From the NCBI GenBank assembly GCA_002633025.1, contig NMRB01001037.1, positions 170,672 through 234,671 of the forward strand: a stretch of DNA of 64,000 nt, given 5' to 3'. The notes under the pieces were generated by a model, which made no database searches, was not told where the DNA came from, and saw only the letters and a list, made by a program, of their open reading frames with translations. This stretch comes from Notospermus geniculatus (taxonomy: Eukaryota; Nemertea; Pilidiophora; Heteronemertea; Lineidae). Positions 1-10,550 of this stretch are shown here, piece after piece. Numbering within the stretch: position 1 is the first letter of the stretch; the number at the start of each line of letters is the position of its first letter. A program made the position numbers and the translations under genes.

Positions 1-669
1 CTTTTATTGGATTCTAAGTTGATGCTATTCGCACTAGTTGATGACCCGATTTTTGTATCCTAATACACCTATCTCATTCGCGCATTGTGTTTTTTGCGAC
101 GAAGGCTTCCTTAAAAACTTGGCTTTCTCTTCGTCTTGATGTCCCTCCTTGACGGCAATACAACTATTTATAGCAAAATTACATAACACAGCCTTGGGAC
201 TGACTGTAATAGTTGCGAGTCAACCACTTGGACACTCGCCAAACCGCAAAAAATGAACATCCCGACCATGAAATGTGACATAGGCCCGTAGCAACGACAT
301 GTGCGCGCCATTTAGTATTCATTATGGTATTGGTGTTATTTTCTGAGACATGCTGTATGAGCATCACCCGTGGCTCAGGTGGCGCCATCTCTCCGGAAGT
401 GGATGAGTTAGTCGACGCAATCTGCGTTACGGGGGTCCATGTAGCATGCCTCCCCTCGTCAACGAATTGCGTGATATTATGCCCGATTTCGTAATAAATG
501 ATGAAAGGGACTCCAAATGTTGTTTAAGAACTTTGTCAAGAATGCAATAGACTGGTCGTATGACACGGAGCATACATAGGTAACGCAGATATCGGCAAGT
601 TTGTGCACTGTACCCAACCGGAAGTAGATGATTCGAGTAGGCTAGTCTAGTTCCGAGTACTGCCGGAAG
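1..669. other. Leader region upstream of BEL-1 gag, no gene seen
   Basis: This stretch lies directly upstream of the first gag-like reading frame and probably holds the leader or remains of the 5' LTR of that element. I could not find a matching copy of it after the pol gene, so no LTR pair can be defined. No convincing coding region, RNA gene or primer binding site is visible; the short reading frames here look like chance. Confidence 0.4.
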
Positions 670-2150
670 ATGTCGCATGCTGGGATGTCGCCACGTGGTC
701 GTGGATGGCTTGGAATTGCGGGTTTCGGTGAACGTGATGAAGCCCCTGCAGCAAGGCAGCAGGAGGAACGTCATTCAAGTCCTGTGGAACGTTGGTTGAA
801 GGATCAAAGTCGTGTTAGGAGGCCAAACACCAGGATAGATTGGGAGGGTGTACAGAGAGAAAAGACATTGCAGATAAGGAAGGCCCTTGGACAGTTGAAA
901 GGTAGGGTTTTGAGGAAAGTTCAACGTTTGGAGGAACAACTTATTGATATGCATGCGCCAGAGCAGATTGAGAGAGCTGAGGATGAATTGACCATAGCGA
1001 TGGGGAAACTTCAGGCTGAGTTAGAAAAGTATATAAAGGTGGCGAATCCGGGAGACCAGGATGATGTCGTCAGAGGTTACTTCGACACAGGCCGGAGAGT
1101 AAAGTCGGTGTTAGGGGCTTGTGAGGCACAGAAGGATTTCCTAACTAGGAGACTGAAATCGGCAGCTCGACAAAAGGTTAACGCCCCATTTGCTCAACAG
1201 GACGTTAAAGCGGAACTGTTGGAACAGGTCGCCAGTGTGAGTCAAGTTGGATCTGGCATGTCCGGTAGTCATGTGGGATCAGCGTCTCGTGCCTCAAGCA
1301 GATCGAGTGTCTCCTTAAAGGCTAAGGGGGCCCAGGTGGAAGCCGAACTAGCCAGGAAAAGACTACAGTTGTCCCAAGAACGCATGGAACTGGAGCTAAA
1401 ACGACAGGAGTTGCAGAGGCAAACCGAATTGGAAGCTCTTAGGAAGGATGCAGAACTGAAAAGAATGCAAGCTGAGAATGAGGCTAGGGTCGAGGTTGAA
1501 AGAGCCCAGGAGGAACTGGAAATCAAGGAGCTGTCTGCTAAACTGTGGGAAAAGGCTGGACAGGATCAATTTGCTGCAGGTAGGAAATTTAATTCTTCTG
1601 TCTCTGGGCCTGTGGCACCACAGCTTAATCCGGAAGCGCCCTCTTTTACCCGGGGATTGGAGTCGAAAGAAGCCAGGCCTGTCATGGGGGGAGAGGTTGA
1701 CCGTCCAATGATGCATGGCAACGTGATGACATCCGACGTCAGGGGTAATGATAAAGTGGAGCCACTGGTGAAATTAGAACCTAGGGTACATGTACAGCAG
1801 GATCAACAGCAGAATTTAAAGCCGAACTGTACATACAATGGTGGCGCCCAGGGATGTAATCTAGCACCGCTCAACCCCGGTTACCCACAGGGTTTTGGGA
1901 CTTGTTTACCTTCTCCACCGGACATTAACCTCACAATTGCTCAAACTTTGGAGCGGATAACTTCACATTCAGAGTTGTCATCACCTCCAGTCATGATGTT
2001 CGATGGAAACTCAGCAGATTATCCGAAATTCATAAAGAACTTTAATGACCGTGTAGCAGTGAAGCCATTTACTGAGAGCTTTAAGTTGTCGCAGCTGGTT
2101 CTATGCACCAAGGGTGAAGCAAGGAAAGCTATTGTTCACTCAACGCTTTT
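670..2150 (+). CDS. gag: Gag-like protein of BEL/Pao retrotransposon BEL-1 (5' part)
   Basis: This is the N-terminal part of a retrotransposon structural protein that would form the virus-like particle. The first 100 residues are basic and helical (WLKDQSRVRRPNTRIDWEGV). Residues about 210-300 form a long charged coiled coil (RLQLSQERMELELKRQELQR). A Gag core of the DUF1759 type starts near residue 435, with the motif FDGNSADYPKFIKNFNDRV, which is the usual capsid-like segment of BEL/Pao Gag. The frame runs off into an unrelated LINE fragment at about 2150, so the rest of the core is missing. The ATG at 670 is the first in a long open frame. The long coiled coil resembles Gags of aquatic-animal BEL elements; the element class is also supported by the protease and pol downstream. 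Confidence 0.75.
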
Positions 2151-2822
2151 AAATATAGCATCCGTGAATATATCAGGGGTAGACCTAATTCATTGACGAC
2201 TCCAAAATTAAACCTTACTCGACCCCATGAAATTGCTCTTAATCAATGCAGATCGGATCTTTTCTTTCGCAGTCACTTATTTGCTCACAATTTCACCACA
2301 GTCCCTGATCCAAGCTGTCGATGTGGGGCCACATCTCAAACTACAGCTCATGTTTTCCTTCGATGTCCATTACTTGACGATCTTCGCGATACTTTTTTCC
2401 AGGACCTTGCTAATATTGTCAGACAAACCAATCAGTATGACATTGGAACGTTCCATAGTCTCAATATTCGGGATAAGGTCTTCACTCTTCTTTTTGGATC
2501 CGAGAGTCTCCCTGTTCCAGTTAACATCAAAATGGTTGAATGTTCAGCGAGATTCCTGTTTGCTGCCAAGACCCTACTGCAACAAGAATAGCTTCTCTTC
2601 ACAGTCCACTCTCTGGCCCTCCAGATTCTAGTATTATCTTCGTAAGCAGTTTCTAGTCTTGACTACCGGCACTCCACCAACCCCTATTCCCCATATCTTA
2701 TACATGTATGTTTGCTGCACTGTTATTATGTTGTCTGGTCTCGGCCATTGTAAAATGTATACTTCTATTCTCATACCAGGGACTGTAATGCCCCTTCGGC
2801 CCTGTCCCTGCTTTTTAAAACN
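2150..2822 (+). mobile_element. 5'-truncated CR1-like LINE, 3' end only
   Basis: The translated frame between about 2155 and 2589 is the C-terminal tail of a non-LTR retrotransposon polyprotein, with the basic region RTRCDL-like segment (NQCRSDLFFRSHLF) and a zinc-knuckle-like CRCGATSQTTAHVFLRCP. The same arrangement occurs at 12,700-13,144 in a longer LINE, which is the best support. It sits in the middle of the BEL-1 gag and replaces the end of the Gag core. It ends near an ambiguous base at 2822 after a run of T and A. No clear target duplication was found. Confidence 0.7.
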
Positions 2823-3631
2823 GATCACCAGATTTGGAATTGCAGTGACTTCAAGGCGAAGCAGCTCGGCTTTAGGAAAAGATTTGTCCGGAATGGTGGG
2901 TTGTGTTTCTGCTGTTTAGGAAAACACTTTGCCAAGAACTGTAAATATCAGAAGCGTTGCACGGTAGCAGGTTGTGAAAGGGATCACCACCCTTTGCTTC
3001 ATGTCAGCAGTGGATCGGCATCTAAGACAGGAGAGGACAGCAATCCTCCATCAGAGTCTGTGGATAGTAGTTCAAAGATTGGCAAGCCAAAACAAGAGTT
3101 GAATATGGGAGCACTGGACGTTGTGAAGCCAACGAGGACAGTACTGTTGAAAGTTATTCCTGTACGTATAACAGCTGAAAATGGTAACAGTTTGACTACT
3201 TTCGCCATTCTGGACTCGGGATCGAGCGCAACCATGGTGTCGTCAGCGATAGCAGGAAAACTCGGAGTGCAGGGTACTCGAGATGTCGTGTCTGTGAACA
3301 CAGTGCTCGGGAAGGGTCAGGATAAGGAGGTTGCTATAACCAGGTTAGCACTTACACCAGTTGGCGAAAAGGAACCGGAGATAACTGTTGAGAGGGCGCA
3401 CGTAGTTGATACTCTACACACAGATGGACGGTACCGGCCTAATATATTGGATCTGTCTGATTGGGAGCATTTGAGGAAGCTTGATCTTGGCATTAAGGTT
3501 GAAGAGGAGACTATATCTGTACTTGTTGGAGAGGATGTCCCCTTGGCACATGTTGTTCTGGAGAGCATATATGGAGAACAGCCTAACCGACAACCGTATG
3601 CAGTGAAAACTCCACTGGCATGGTGTGTGGC
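2823..3631 (+). pseudogene. pol: BEL-1 Gag zinc knuckles and aspartic protease
   Basis: After the LINE fragment the retroelement frame resumes without an initiating ATG. It carries zinc-knuckle cysteines (LCFCCLGKHFAKNCKYQKRC followed by CERDHHPLLH), which bind RNA in Gag, then a pepsin-type retroviral protease with the active site FAILDSGSSATMVSS near 3200. The protease-to-reverse-transcriptase linker follows, as usual for BEL/Pao (ILDLSDWEHLRKLD, then VLVGEDVPLAHVV). The frame is cut at 3632 by the foldback element. The continuation lies at 4740, and the two halves are in the same frame once the insertion and one TA are ignored, so this was a clean insertion into an already established element. 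Confidence 0.8.
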
Positions 3632-3633
3632 TA

Positions 3634-4737
3634 TGGCAAGCGGATTGTCCAGTTATTCAAAAAACCTATTTTTTTGCACTAAAACCTAGTTTTTTGCTCA
3701 TAAAACTTAGTTTTTATGGATAAAATATAGTTTTTTTGACAAAAACTAATATTTTCTCCCAAAAAACCTAGTTTTTGTCTAAAACCCAGTTTTATAGAAG
3801 AAAACTTAGTTTTTTGCTTCATAAAATATAGGTTTTTATCAAAAAACTTAGTTTTTGTCAAAAAACTATATTTTATGGCAAAAAACCTGATTTTATGCCA
3901 AACAAGCCCCATTTTATCGACAAAAAGGTAAGTTTCTGCACTGAAATGTCCAGTTATTCCATAAAACTAAGTTTATTGGTCAAAAAACCAAGTTTTTTAC
4001 TAAAACCAAGTTTTATGCCATAAAAAGTAGGTTCTTTATAAAAACCTAGTTTTTATGGAAACCTACCTTTTTGAACCTCGCCCCCACTGACCAAGATGAT
4101 TTCGCCGGGACGAGGTTGCGAAATACCCGTCCCCAGTAGTGCTGTGCGTGCAACCATATACATCATGACCCATAGGCCCCAGGTTTCCTATCCTCGTCCC
4201 AATATAACAAAGGATCGTGCACGTGGGACGAGGTAGAAAATAGATTGGCAAGCCAAAACAAGAGTTGAATATGGGAGCACTGGACGTTGTGAAGCCAACG
4301 AGGACAGTACTGTTGGGAGAAAATACAAGTTTCGTGATAAAAACTAGGTTTTTGTACGCCGTTTGTCCAGTTATTCAAGAAACCTATATTTTCTACGAAA
4401 ATACTGGTTTTATTGAAGAAAAACTAAGTTTTTTCTATAAAACCAGGTTTTTAAGCATAAATATAAGTTTCTTGGCTGTATGTCCAGTTATTGCCGAAAA
4501 ACTAACATTTTTAGACAAAAAACTACGTTTTATGCTGATGATTGAAACACCTATATTTTATCGTAAAAAACTTGGTTTTTACCAGGTTTTATTGCAAAAA
4601 TATAAGTTATTTGACAAAAACTAGGTTTTTTGGGAGAAAATATTAGTTTTTGTCAAAAAAACTATATTTTATCCACAAAAACTAAGTTTTATTGCAAAAA
4701 TATAGGTTTTTTGAATAACTGGACAATCCGCTTGCCA
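3634..4737. mobile_element. Foldback transposon with TA target duplication inside BEL-1
   Basis: The ends are inverted copies of each other: the left end starts TGGCAAGCGGATTGTCCAGT and the right end is its complement, and each is flanked by TA. Inside are many short repeats of the type AAAACCTAGTTTTT in both orientations, so most of the 1.1 kb could fold back. The middle (4070-4245) is different, less AT-rich sequence. Bases 4242-4315 are a perfect or near-perfect 74-base copy of 3076-3149 of the surrounding BEL element. The TA duplication fits Tc1/mariner-type or other TA-targeting transposases; the element itself has no gene and is non-autonomous. Confidence 0.8.
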
Positions 4738-4739
4738 TA

Positions 4740-7700
4740 TTATGGCAGGGCCCACACAGGATGACCGCTCATCTCAACTTGATGTGAATCTGATCCTGGA
4801 GCAACCCAAGTCTGAAATCCTAGTTGAGGAGGTACCTGAGGATTTGGTAGTGCACAGGCAGAAGCCAGCTTCTGAAGATAGCCAGTCATTGGAGAAGGCA
4901 GTTAGAAGGCTTTGGGAAGAAGAAAAGCATGGATTTACATGTGATGGGGTCAAGGCAATGTCTGTGGAAGACAAGAGGGCTTTGAGTGTATTGGAGAGTA
5001 CTACTAAGTTGGTGGATGGAAACTACCAGATGGCACTACTCTGGAGGGAAGAAAATCCTGTACTTCCGAACAACCGGTCAGTGGCTGAAAGGAGGCTCAA
5101 GTCGCTCCACAGACGGTTCAAGAGAGAGCCAGTATTTGCAGACCTGTATAGAAAGACTATGAATGATTACATCGCCAAAGGTTATGCCATCCAGTTGTCC
5201 GAGGAGGAGGCCAAGGAAACTACAGCCAAAACGTGGTAGGCCTACCTTCCCCACCATGGTGTTCAGAACATAAATAAACCTGGGAAGGTGAGAATAGTTT
5301 TTGATGCGGCCTCAAGTTACGGGGACACCTCACTCAATAAGAATCTGCTCAATGGCCCAGACCTCAATTCGGGCTTGGTCGGAGTCCTGGTTAGGTATCG
5401 TCAACACAAGACGGCAGTAGTTGCAGACATCGAAGCGATGTTTATGCAGTTTCGAGTTCCAAGAGACGACTGTGAAGCGCTGCGCTTTTTATGGAGTCCT
5501 GATGATAGCGAGCCCGTCCCTAGGACCTATTGTATGACAAGGCATATCTTTGGCGCTGCAGATGGTCCTAGTTCCTGTACGTATGGCCTTCAGAAGTGTG
5601 CCAAGGATAATCAGGAAGACTTTGACCCGATAGACGCTCAGACAGTTCACAGGAACTTCTACATGGATGATCTACTGAAGTCTGTCCCTACTCCCGAGGA
5701 AGGGATCAAGCTTGCATTACAGTTGATGCAGATGTTGGACAGAGGAGGACTCATGCTCACCAAGTTTATCTCGAATTCACTTGGGGAAAGTGCAAAGAGT
5801 TGCAATGAAGTTATGCTTGGATGTGACCTGCCTAGGGAACGAGCATTAGGAGTGATCTGGGACGTGAAGTCTGATACATTGAGCGTCAAGGTGTCGGAGA
5901 TGAATAGGCCTGATACTCGTCGAGGATGCTTGGGAGACGTCAGCTCAATTTATGACCCGCTCGGGCTAGTCGGTCCTGTTACTTTGCCGGCCAAGAGAAT
6001 CCTACAGATGACTTGTCAGTTTAATCTCGCCTGGGATGATACGCTACCTGATTTCCTCCTGAGTTCCTGGCACAAATGGAAGGAAAGTCTGAAGAATCTG
6101 AGGGACGTCCAGATACCGCGGTGTTACTTCCGGGATCCGATATGTCAACTTGAACTTCATCATTTTGCCGACGCGTCGGAAGTTGGCTGTGGGACAGTCA
6201 CATTACTTCGTCGTGTTCTTGAAGACGGAAGTGGCCAGTGTTCGTTTGTCATGTCGAAAGGGAGGACAGCACCATCCACCTTTGTGTCGGTTCCTCGGCT
6301 TGAATTGCAAGCGGCAGTGGTAGCGTCGAGAGTGGGCAGGCTTGTCAATGCCAAGACGGAGTTGGAGCTTGATGTCACGAGGACGATCTTCTGGACAGAC
6401 TCAAGAATTGTACTCCAGTAGGCCTACATAAGGAACGAGACAAGGAGGTTTAAGACCTATGTAGCAAATAGGGTGACCGAGATTAGGGATGCAAGCACAC
6501 CTCAACAATTGAGACATGTACCGGGGAAGGACAATCCCGCCGACGATATCTCTCGGGGACAGTCTGTGGATGCATTCATGAAGAATGACAGGTGGTTTGC
6601 TGGACCGGAATTCCTCCACCGACCAGAAGGAGACTGGCCTGTGACCGAGATGGAGCCACTTGTAGATTGTGATCCTGAGGTAAAAGAGGAGAGGATCGTG
6701 GGATTGTTACTCGCGTCCTCGACCTCTTCGTCACTGGATGCAATGATGAAACGCTGGTCATCGTGGTCTGTCTTGAGAAGGAGAGTAGCAATTTTGATCA
6801 AGTTCTGTGATTATCTGCGAGCAAAGACCACCGGTGTGGACTCTGGAGTTGAGCCTGGAAGAGAGATTTCGCCGTCAGACTTGGATAGAGCTACATTAGC
6901 CATTGTTAAGTATGTTCAGAACCAGCACTATGCGGAGGAGATTGCTGACTTGCGCAAACTAGGGAGAGTGAAGACGTCAAGTGGATTAATAATAATAATA
7001 ATAATGTGTGGGCTTATAGTGCCTTTTACATTTAAGTGTCAAGGCACTTCACATTATTACCCAGCCTAATCCAGAAACCTTTCTGTAGAAACCAAGGGCA
7101 GCTACAATCAAGCGCACACATGGACATTTCAGGCCAGTTGAGAGTATACAGAGTGACACAGCCAGGGATTGAACCCGCAACCTTCCGATCACGAGTCCAA
7201 CGCTCTAACCATTGTGCCACCGCGCTCCCTGAGGAGCCTTCAACCTGTCCTTATTGATGGTATTTTGAGAGTAGGAGGGAGATTGTCACGTGCACCGATT
7301 TCCTATGACTCCAAGTACCCGATGATAATTCCTCGAGCAAGTCACTTGGCTTCCATTTTGATCTACTACTGTCATAAACAGTCAGCTCATTCTGGACAGG
7401 AGCACGTACTGGCATTATTGAGAGAGAAATTTTGGGTGCCTCAGGGACGATCAGTAGTACGGAGGATCTTGCACGCATGTATTGGATGTAGGAAGCGATT
7501 GTCAGCAAAGATGACACAGATGATGGCGGACGTACCGAGCATGAGATTGGCAGCGTACGAACCGCCATTTTCCCGCACGGGATTGGATTACTTCGGGCCA
7601 ATGTGTGTGAAAAGAGGTCGCTCGGTTGTCAAGAGATGGGGAGCGATCTTCACCTGTATGAATGTGCGAGCCATCCACATTGAGGGTTCTGAGTCCATGG

Positions 7701-8466
7701 ATACTTCTTCGTTCATCAATGCTTTGAGACGTTTCTGCGGGAGACGAGGTGACCCGCAGGATATTTGGTCTGACAACGGCAGTAATTTCTTGGGTGGTGA
7801 ACGAGAACTGAGAGAAGCCCTACAGGAGTGGAACCAGCAGCAGATCCTTGATGAGTTAGCACAGAGAGGTGTCGGGTGGCATTTCCAGCCACCCACTGCG
7901 TCCCATATGTCAGGCTTATGGGAGCGTCTAGTTAAGTCCGTAAAATTGTCGTTGAAAGCCGTCCTCACTGATGCTCTGGACACCGACGAGGTGTTGTCGA
8001 CAGCTTTAGTGGAAGTTGAGCGGGTGTTAAACTCTCGCCCGTTGTGCAAAGTGAGCGATGACCCGAGAGACGATGACGTCTTGACCCAGGTCACTTTCTG
8101 CTGCAGAGAAGAGCTCAGTCGCTCCCACCAGGTGTCTTCACAGAAACTGACAAATTCCACCGAAAACATTGGAGGCACGCTCAGCTTTTGGCGAATAATT
8201 TCTGGAAGAGGTGGATGCGAGAATATTTGCCGGCCTTGCAGGAGAGAGTAAAATGGAGCAAGAAGACACGTAATGTCGCAGTCGGCGATTTGGTCCTGGT
8301 TGCGGATGATGACGTTTCGCGTGGACAGTGGCCGCTCAGTAAGGTCACAAGGATATTTCCCGGTGATGATGGATGCACACGTGTAGTCGAAGTGAAGACG
8401 AGGAACACTCATCTTGTACGTCCGATCCATAAGCTTTGCTTATTAGAAGCTCGCGACGAGGACTAG
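4740..8466 (+). pseudogene. pol: BEL-1 pol: reverse transcriptase, RNase H, integrase (decayed)
   Basis: This would copy the element's RNA into DNA and insert it. In order: the linker before the reverse transcriptase (4742-5238); reverse transcriptase with VVADIEAMFMQFRV and the catalytic NFYMDDLLKS near 5660; RNase H with FADASEVGCG near 6160 and FWTDSRIVLQ near 6400; integrase with a HHCC zinc finger (HKQSAHSGQEH to CIGCRK, 7375-7495) and the D, D, E triad in GLDYFGPM, WSDNGSNF and GLWERLVK. The C-terminal basic domain ends at 8466 (KLCLLEARDED). Breaks: TAG stops at 5237 and 6419, each within a TAGGCCTA insertion; a SINE at 6985-7230; and a one-base loss near 8090. The element is inactive. 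The YMDD and integrase triad are otherwise intact, so it decayed mostly by small insertions. Confidence 0.85.
6985..7230 (-). mobile_element. tRNA-derived SINE with ATT-repeat tail
   Basis: On the minus strand the head (7230 downward) reads like a tRNA: an A box TGGCACAATGG and a B box GGGTTCAATCCC separated by about 40 bases. The 3' end is a run of ATT/AAT units at 6985-7005, as in SINEs that borrow LINE machinery. It interrupts the integrase region of BEL-1. RNA polymerase III would transcribe such an element. I found no clear target duplication. Confidence 0.75.
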
Positions 8467-8957
8467 TTGTTATGCCGTCTCGCTGTCTCGATTGTGACGA
8501 GAATGGACATTACCTTCGGATGTGAACGTGGGAACGTGAACTGACATTAGCCGTGTTTTTGTCATTCGTAATGCGATTCAGTTGTTCTATAGCAAGGTTG
8601 CGATATAGGGCAGAATAATCCCTGCACCTTGCCAGGGCTGTCTGGTAGTCCACCCAGCTTCCCTTTTTGTGTGGTTTATTGAAATACTAGTACTCTAGTT
8701 TGGACTGTCATTTTGATAAGCGGATGTGCAGTTTGCACTACTAATTGTGTTTTCTTTGGACTATAATTTCGTGGCAGCTAGCAAAGTTAGCATTTTAAGT
8801 TGCTGCTTATGGACTGTTGGGAATTGCTGCACCAGTTTGAAGTGGGACCTGGCTCAGTGATGTGAAACGTTGGAGTGGTGTTAACGTGGTTAGTTAAGAA
8901 ATGGTGTTTCCTTTCGTTGAATTTAGCTCAGATTGTAGGACATTTTGGACTGGCATT
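8467..8957. other. BEL-1 3' untranslated region or partial 3' LTR, no gene
   Basis: The sequence follows the pol stop codon and ends where a LINE tail begins. It repeats the phrase TTTGGACTG several times. By position it should contain the polypurine tract and 3' LTR, but no second copy is present in the window to prove this. No reading frame here looks coding. Confidence 0.35.
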
Positions 8958-9759
8958 ATATAATAATAATAATAATAATTTATTCAGATTAAAAGTGCTA
9001 CATTAATGGTAAAACATTTTCTAAGCACTGGACATAAGTGAGACGAGGATAAAACATATATGTACAAGTAAAAATCAGTGAAACGCTTTTTTTGAAAATG
9101 TAAGTTTTAAGGTTTTTCTTAAAAGTGTGTTTGCTCGAGGCGGCGCGCAGAGCACAAGGCAGCTCATTCCAGAGTTTGGGCCCCAAAATATGTACAGAAC
9201 GATCCCCATAGGCTCCTCTGGCACGAGGGACCTCAAGGAGCCAGGGATCGTTGGTGGAGCGGAGTCGCCGCGAAGGAGTGTACACTGGAAACAAGTCCTT
9301 CATGTTCTTGGGGCTTGCTTGGCTATATAGAGCTGCATGGATGCGCGTTAACACCTTGTACTCTACGCGCTGCCTCACGGGGAGCCAGTGAAGTTCTCTG
9401 AGAATAGGAGTTATATTCTCCCGCTTCCTTGTCTTGGTGAGAAGCCTAGCGGCTGAGTTTTGGGCCCTTTGTAACCTGGACAGCTCAGTATTGGGCAAGC
9501 CCAGCAGGAGACCATTTTGGAAATCCAATCTTGAAGTTACTACGGCATTCAGGACACGGGCGCACGTAGCATCATCTAAGTGCCTACGAATTTTAGACAG
9601 CCTGTGTATTTGAAAGTACATGGACTTGACTGTGCAAGAAACTTGCTGGGTCATGGTCATTGAATCGTCAAACTGCGCGCCTAAATTTCTGACTACCCCA
9701 GATGGCCGGGTGATGGCAGAGCCGATGCGGAGGCTAGCGAGTGGCTGCAGCTTTTTGAT
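8958..9759 (-). mobile_element. 5'-truncated CR1-like LINE, minus strand
   Basis: The minus frame from about 9759 to 8998 encodes the C-terminal third of a non-LTR reverse transcriptase polyprotein: the connection and thumb region with RLDFQNGLLLGLPNTELSRL, then RLLTKTRKRENITPILRELHW and LPVRQRVEYKVL, all hallmark strings of CR1/L2-type LINEs. The catalytic palm is absent. The downstream end is an AATAAT microsatellite at 8960-8982, the normal 3' tail of this group. The open frame of over 220 codons without a stop suggests a fairly recent copy. Confidence 0.8.
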
Positions 9760-9789
9760 TTAGTTTTTGAAAAATTGACGTTTTTGTAA

Positions 9790-10185
9790 AGATCTGTCAA
9801 CACCACTTGTCTTCCACTGCCAACAACTTATGAGACGGTCCCTACATAATAATGCAAACCATACTTCATGTCCCTTGTGTACGCCGTCAGTGCATACAAA
9901 ACCCATAGATCTATAGAACAGCGCTGAGTCTTATGTGGCAAAAAGTGTTACATAATAATTTTTCACGTGTGTGGAGGCTTTAGTGACCAATTCATGCACT
10001 GGTTAACTTCAAACAAAGATGACAAAGGCTACAATACAATGTCATGAATAACCAGTACACGTCACAACATTTATCTATGCCTATACAGTGACCCATGCAT
10101 GGTGTATGGTTTGCATTATTATGTAGGGGCCGTCTCATAAGTTGTTGGTAGTGGAACACAAGTGGTGTTGATACAGCTTTACAAT
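9790..10185. repeat. MITE-like element with about 75-base inverted ends
   Basis: The left end (about 9795-9870, with CAACACCACTTGT and CAACTTATGAGACGG) is repeated as an inverted copy at about 10,100-10,178 with a few mismatches. The 230-base middle has no coding signal. It is a non-autonomous DNA element or hairpin. The rest of 9760-10,550 holds no gene that I can see. Confidence 0.6.
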
Positions 10186-10550
10186 GAAATGGCCAGGGCC
10201 ATTGTGCTCACCTCTGTCATAAGTCTCTGTGGTTAAGTGTGAAACTGTGACTCTCATGGTGAATGTTGAAGGATCAGTACAGATAAGATAAAGCTGAACA
10301 CACCAAAAAGTATTTTTTGATCTGATCAGTATTATCAGTCAACGACATAAACTCAGGTGATGGCACCCACAAGGAGTACTATTTCTGAATACAATGAATA
10401 CAAGTGGTATTTGTGAACAAACTGCTTTCCTGTCTAGGTCACAGATGTCAAAAATTCTATTTTTCAAGATGGCCACCTGGTGGCGACACGTGACGTTCGT
10501 TGGGACTGAAATTTTAGCAGGAATGTAAAGGATACTTGCATAGATGTTTA

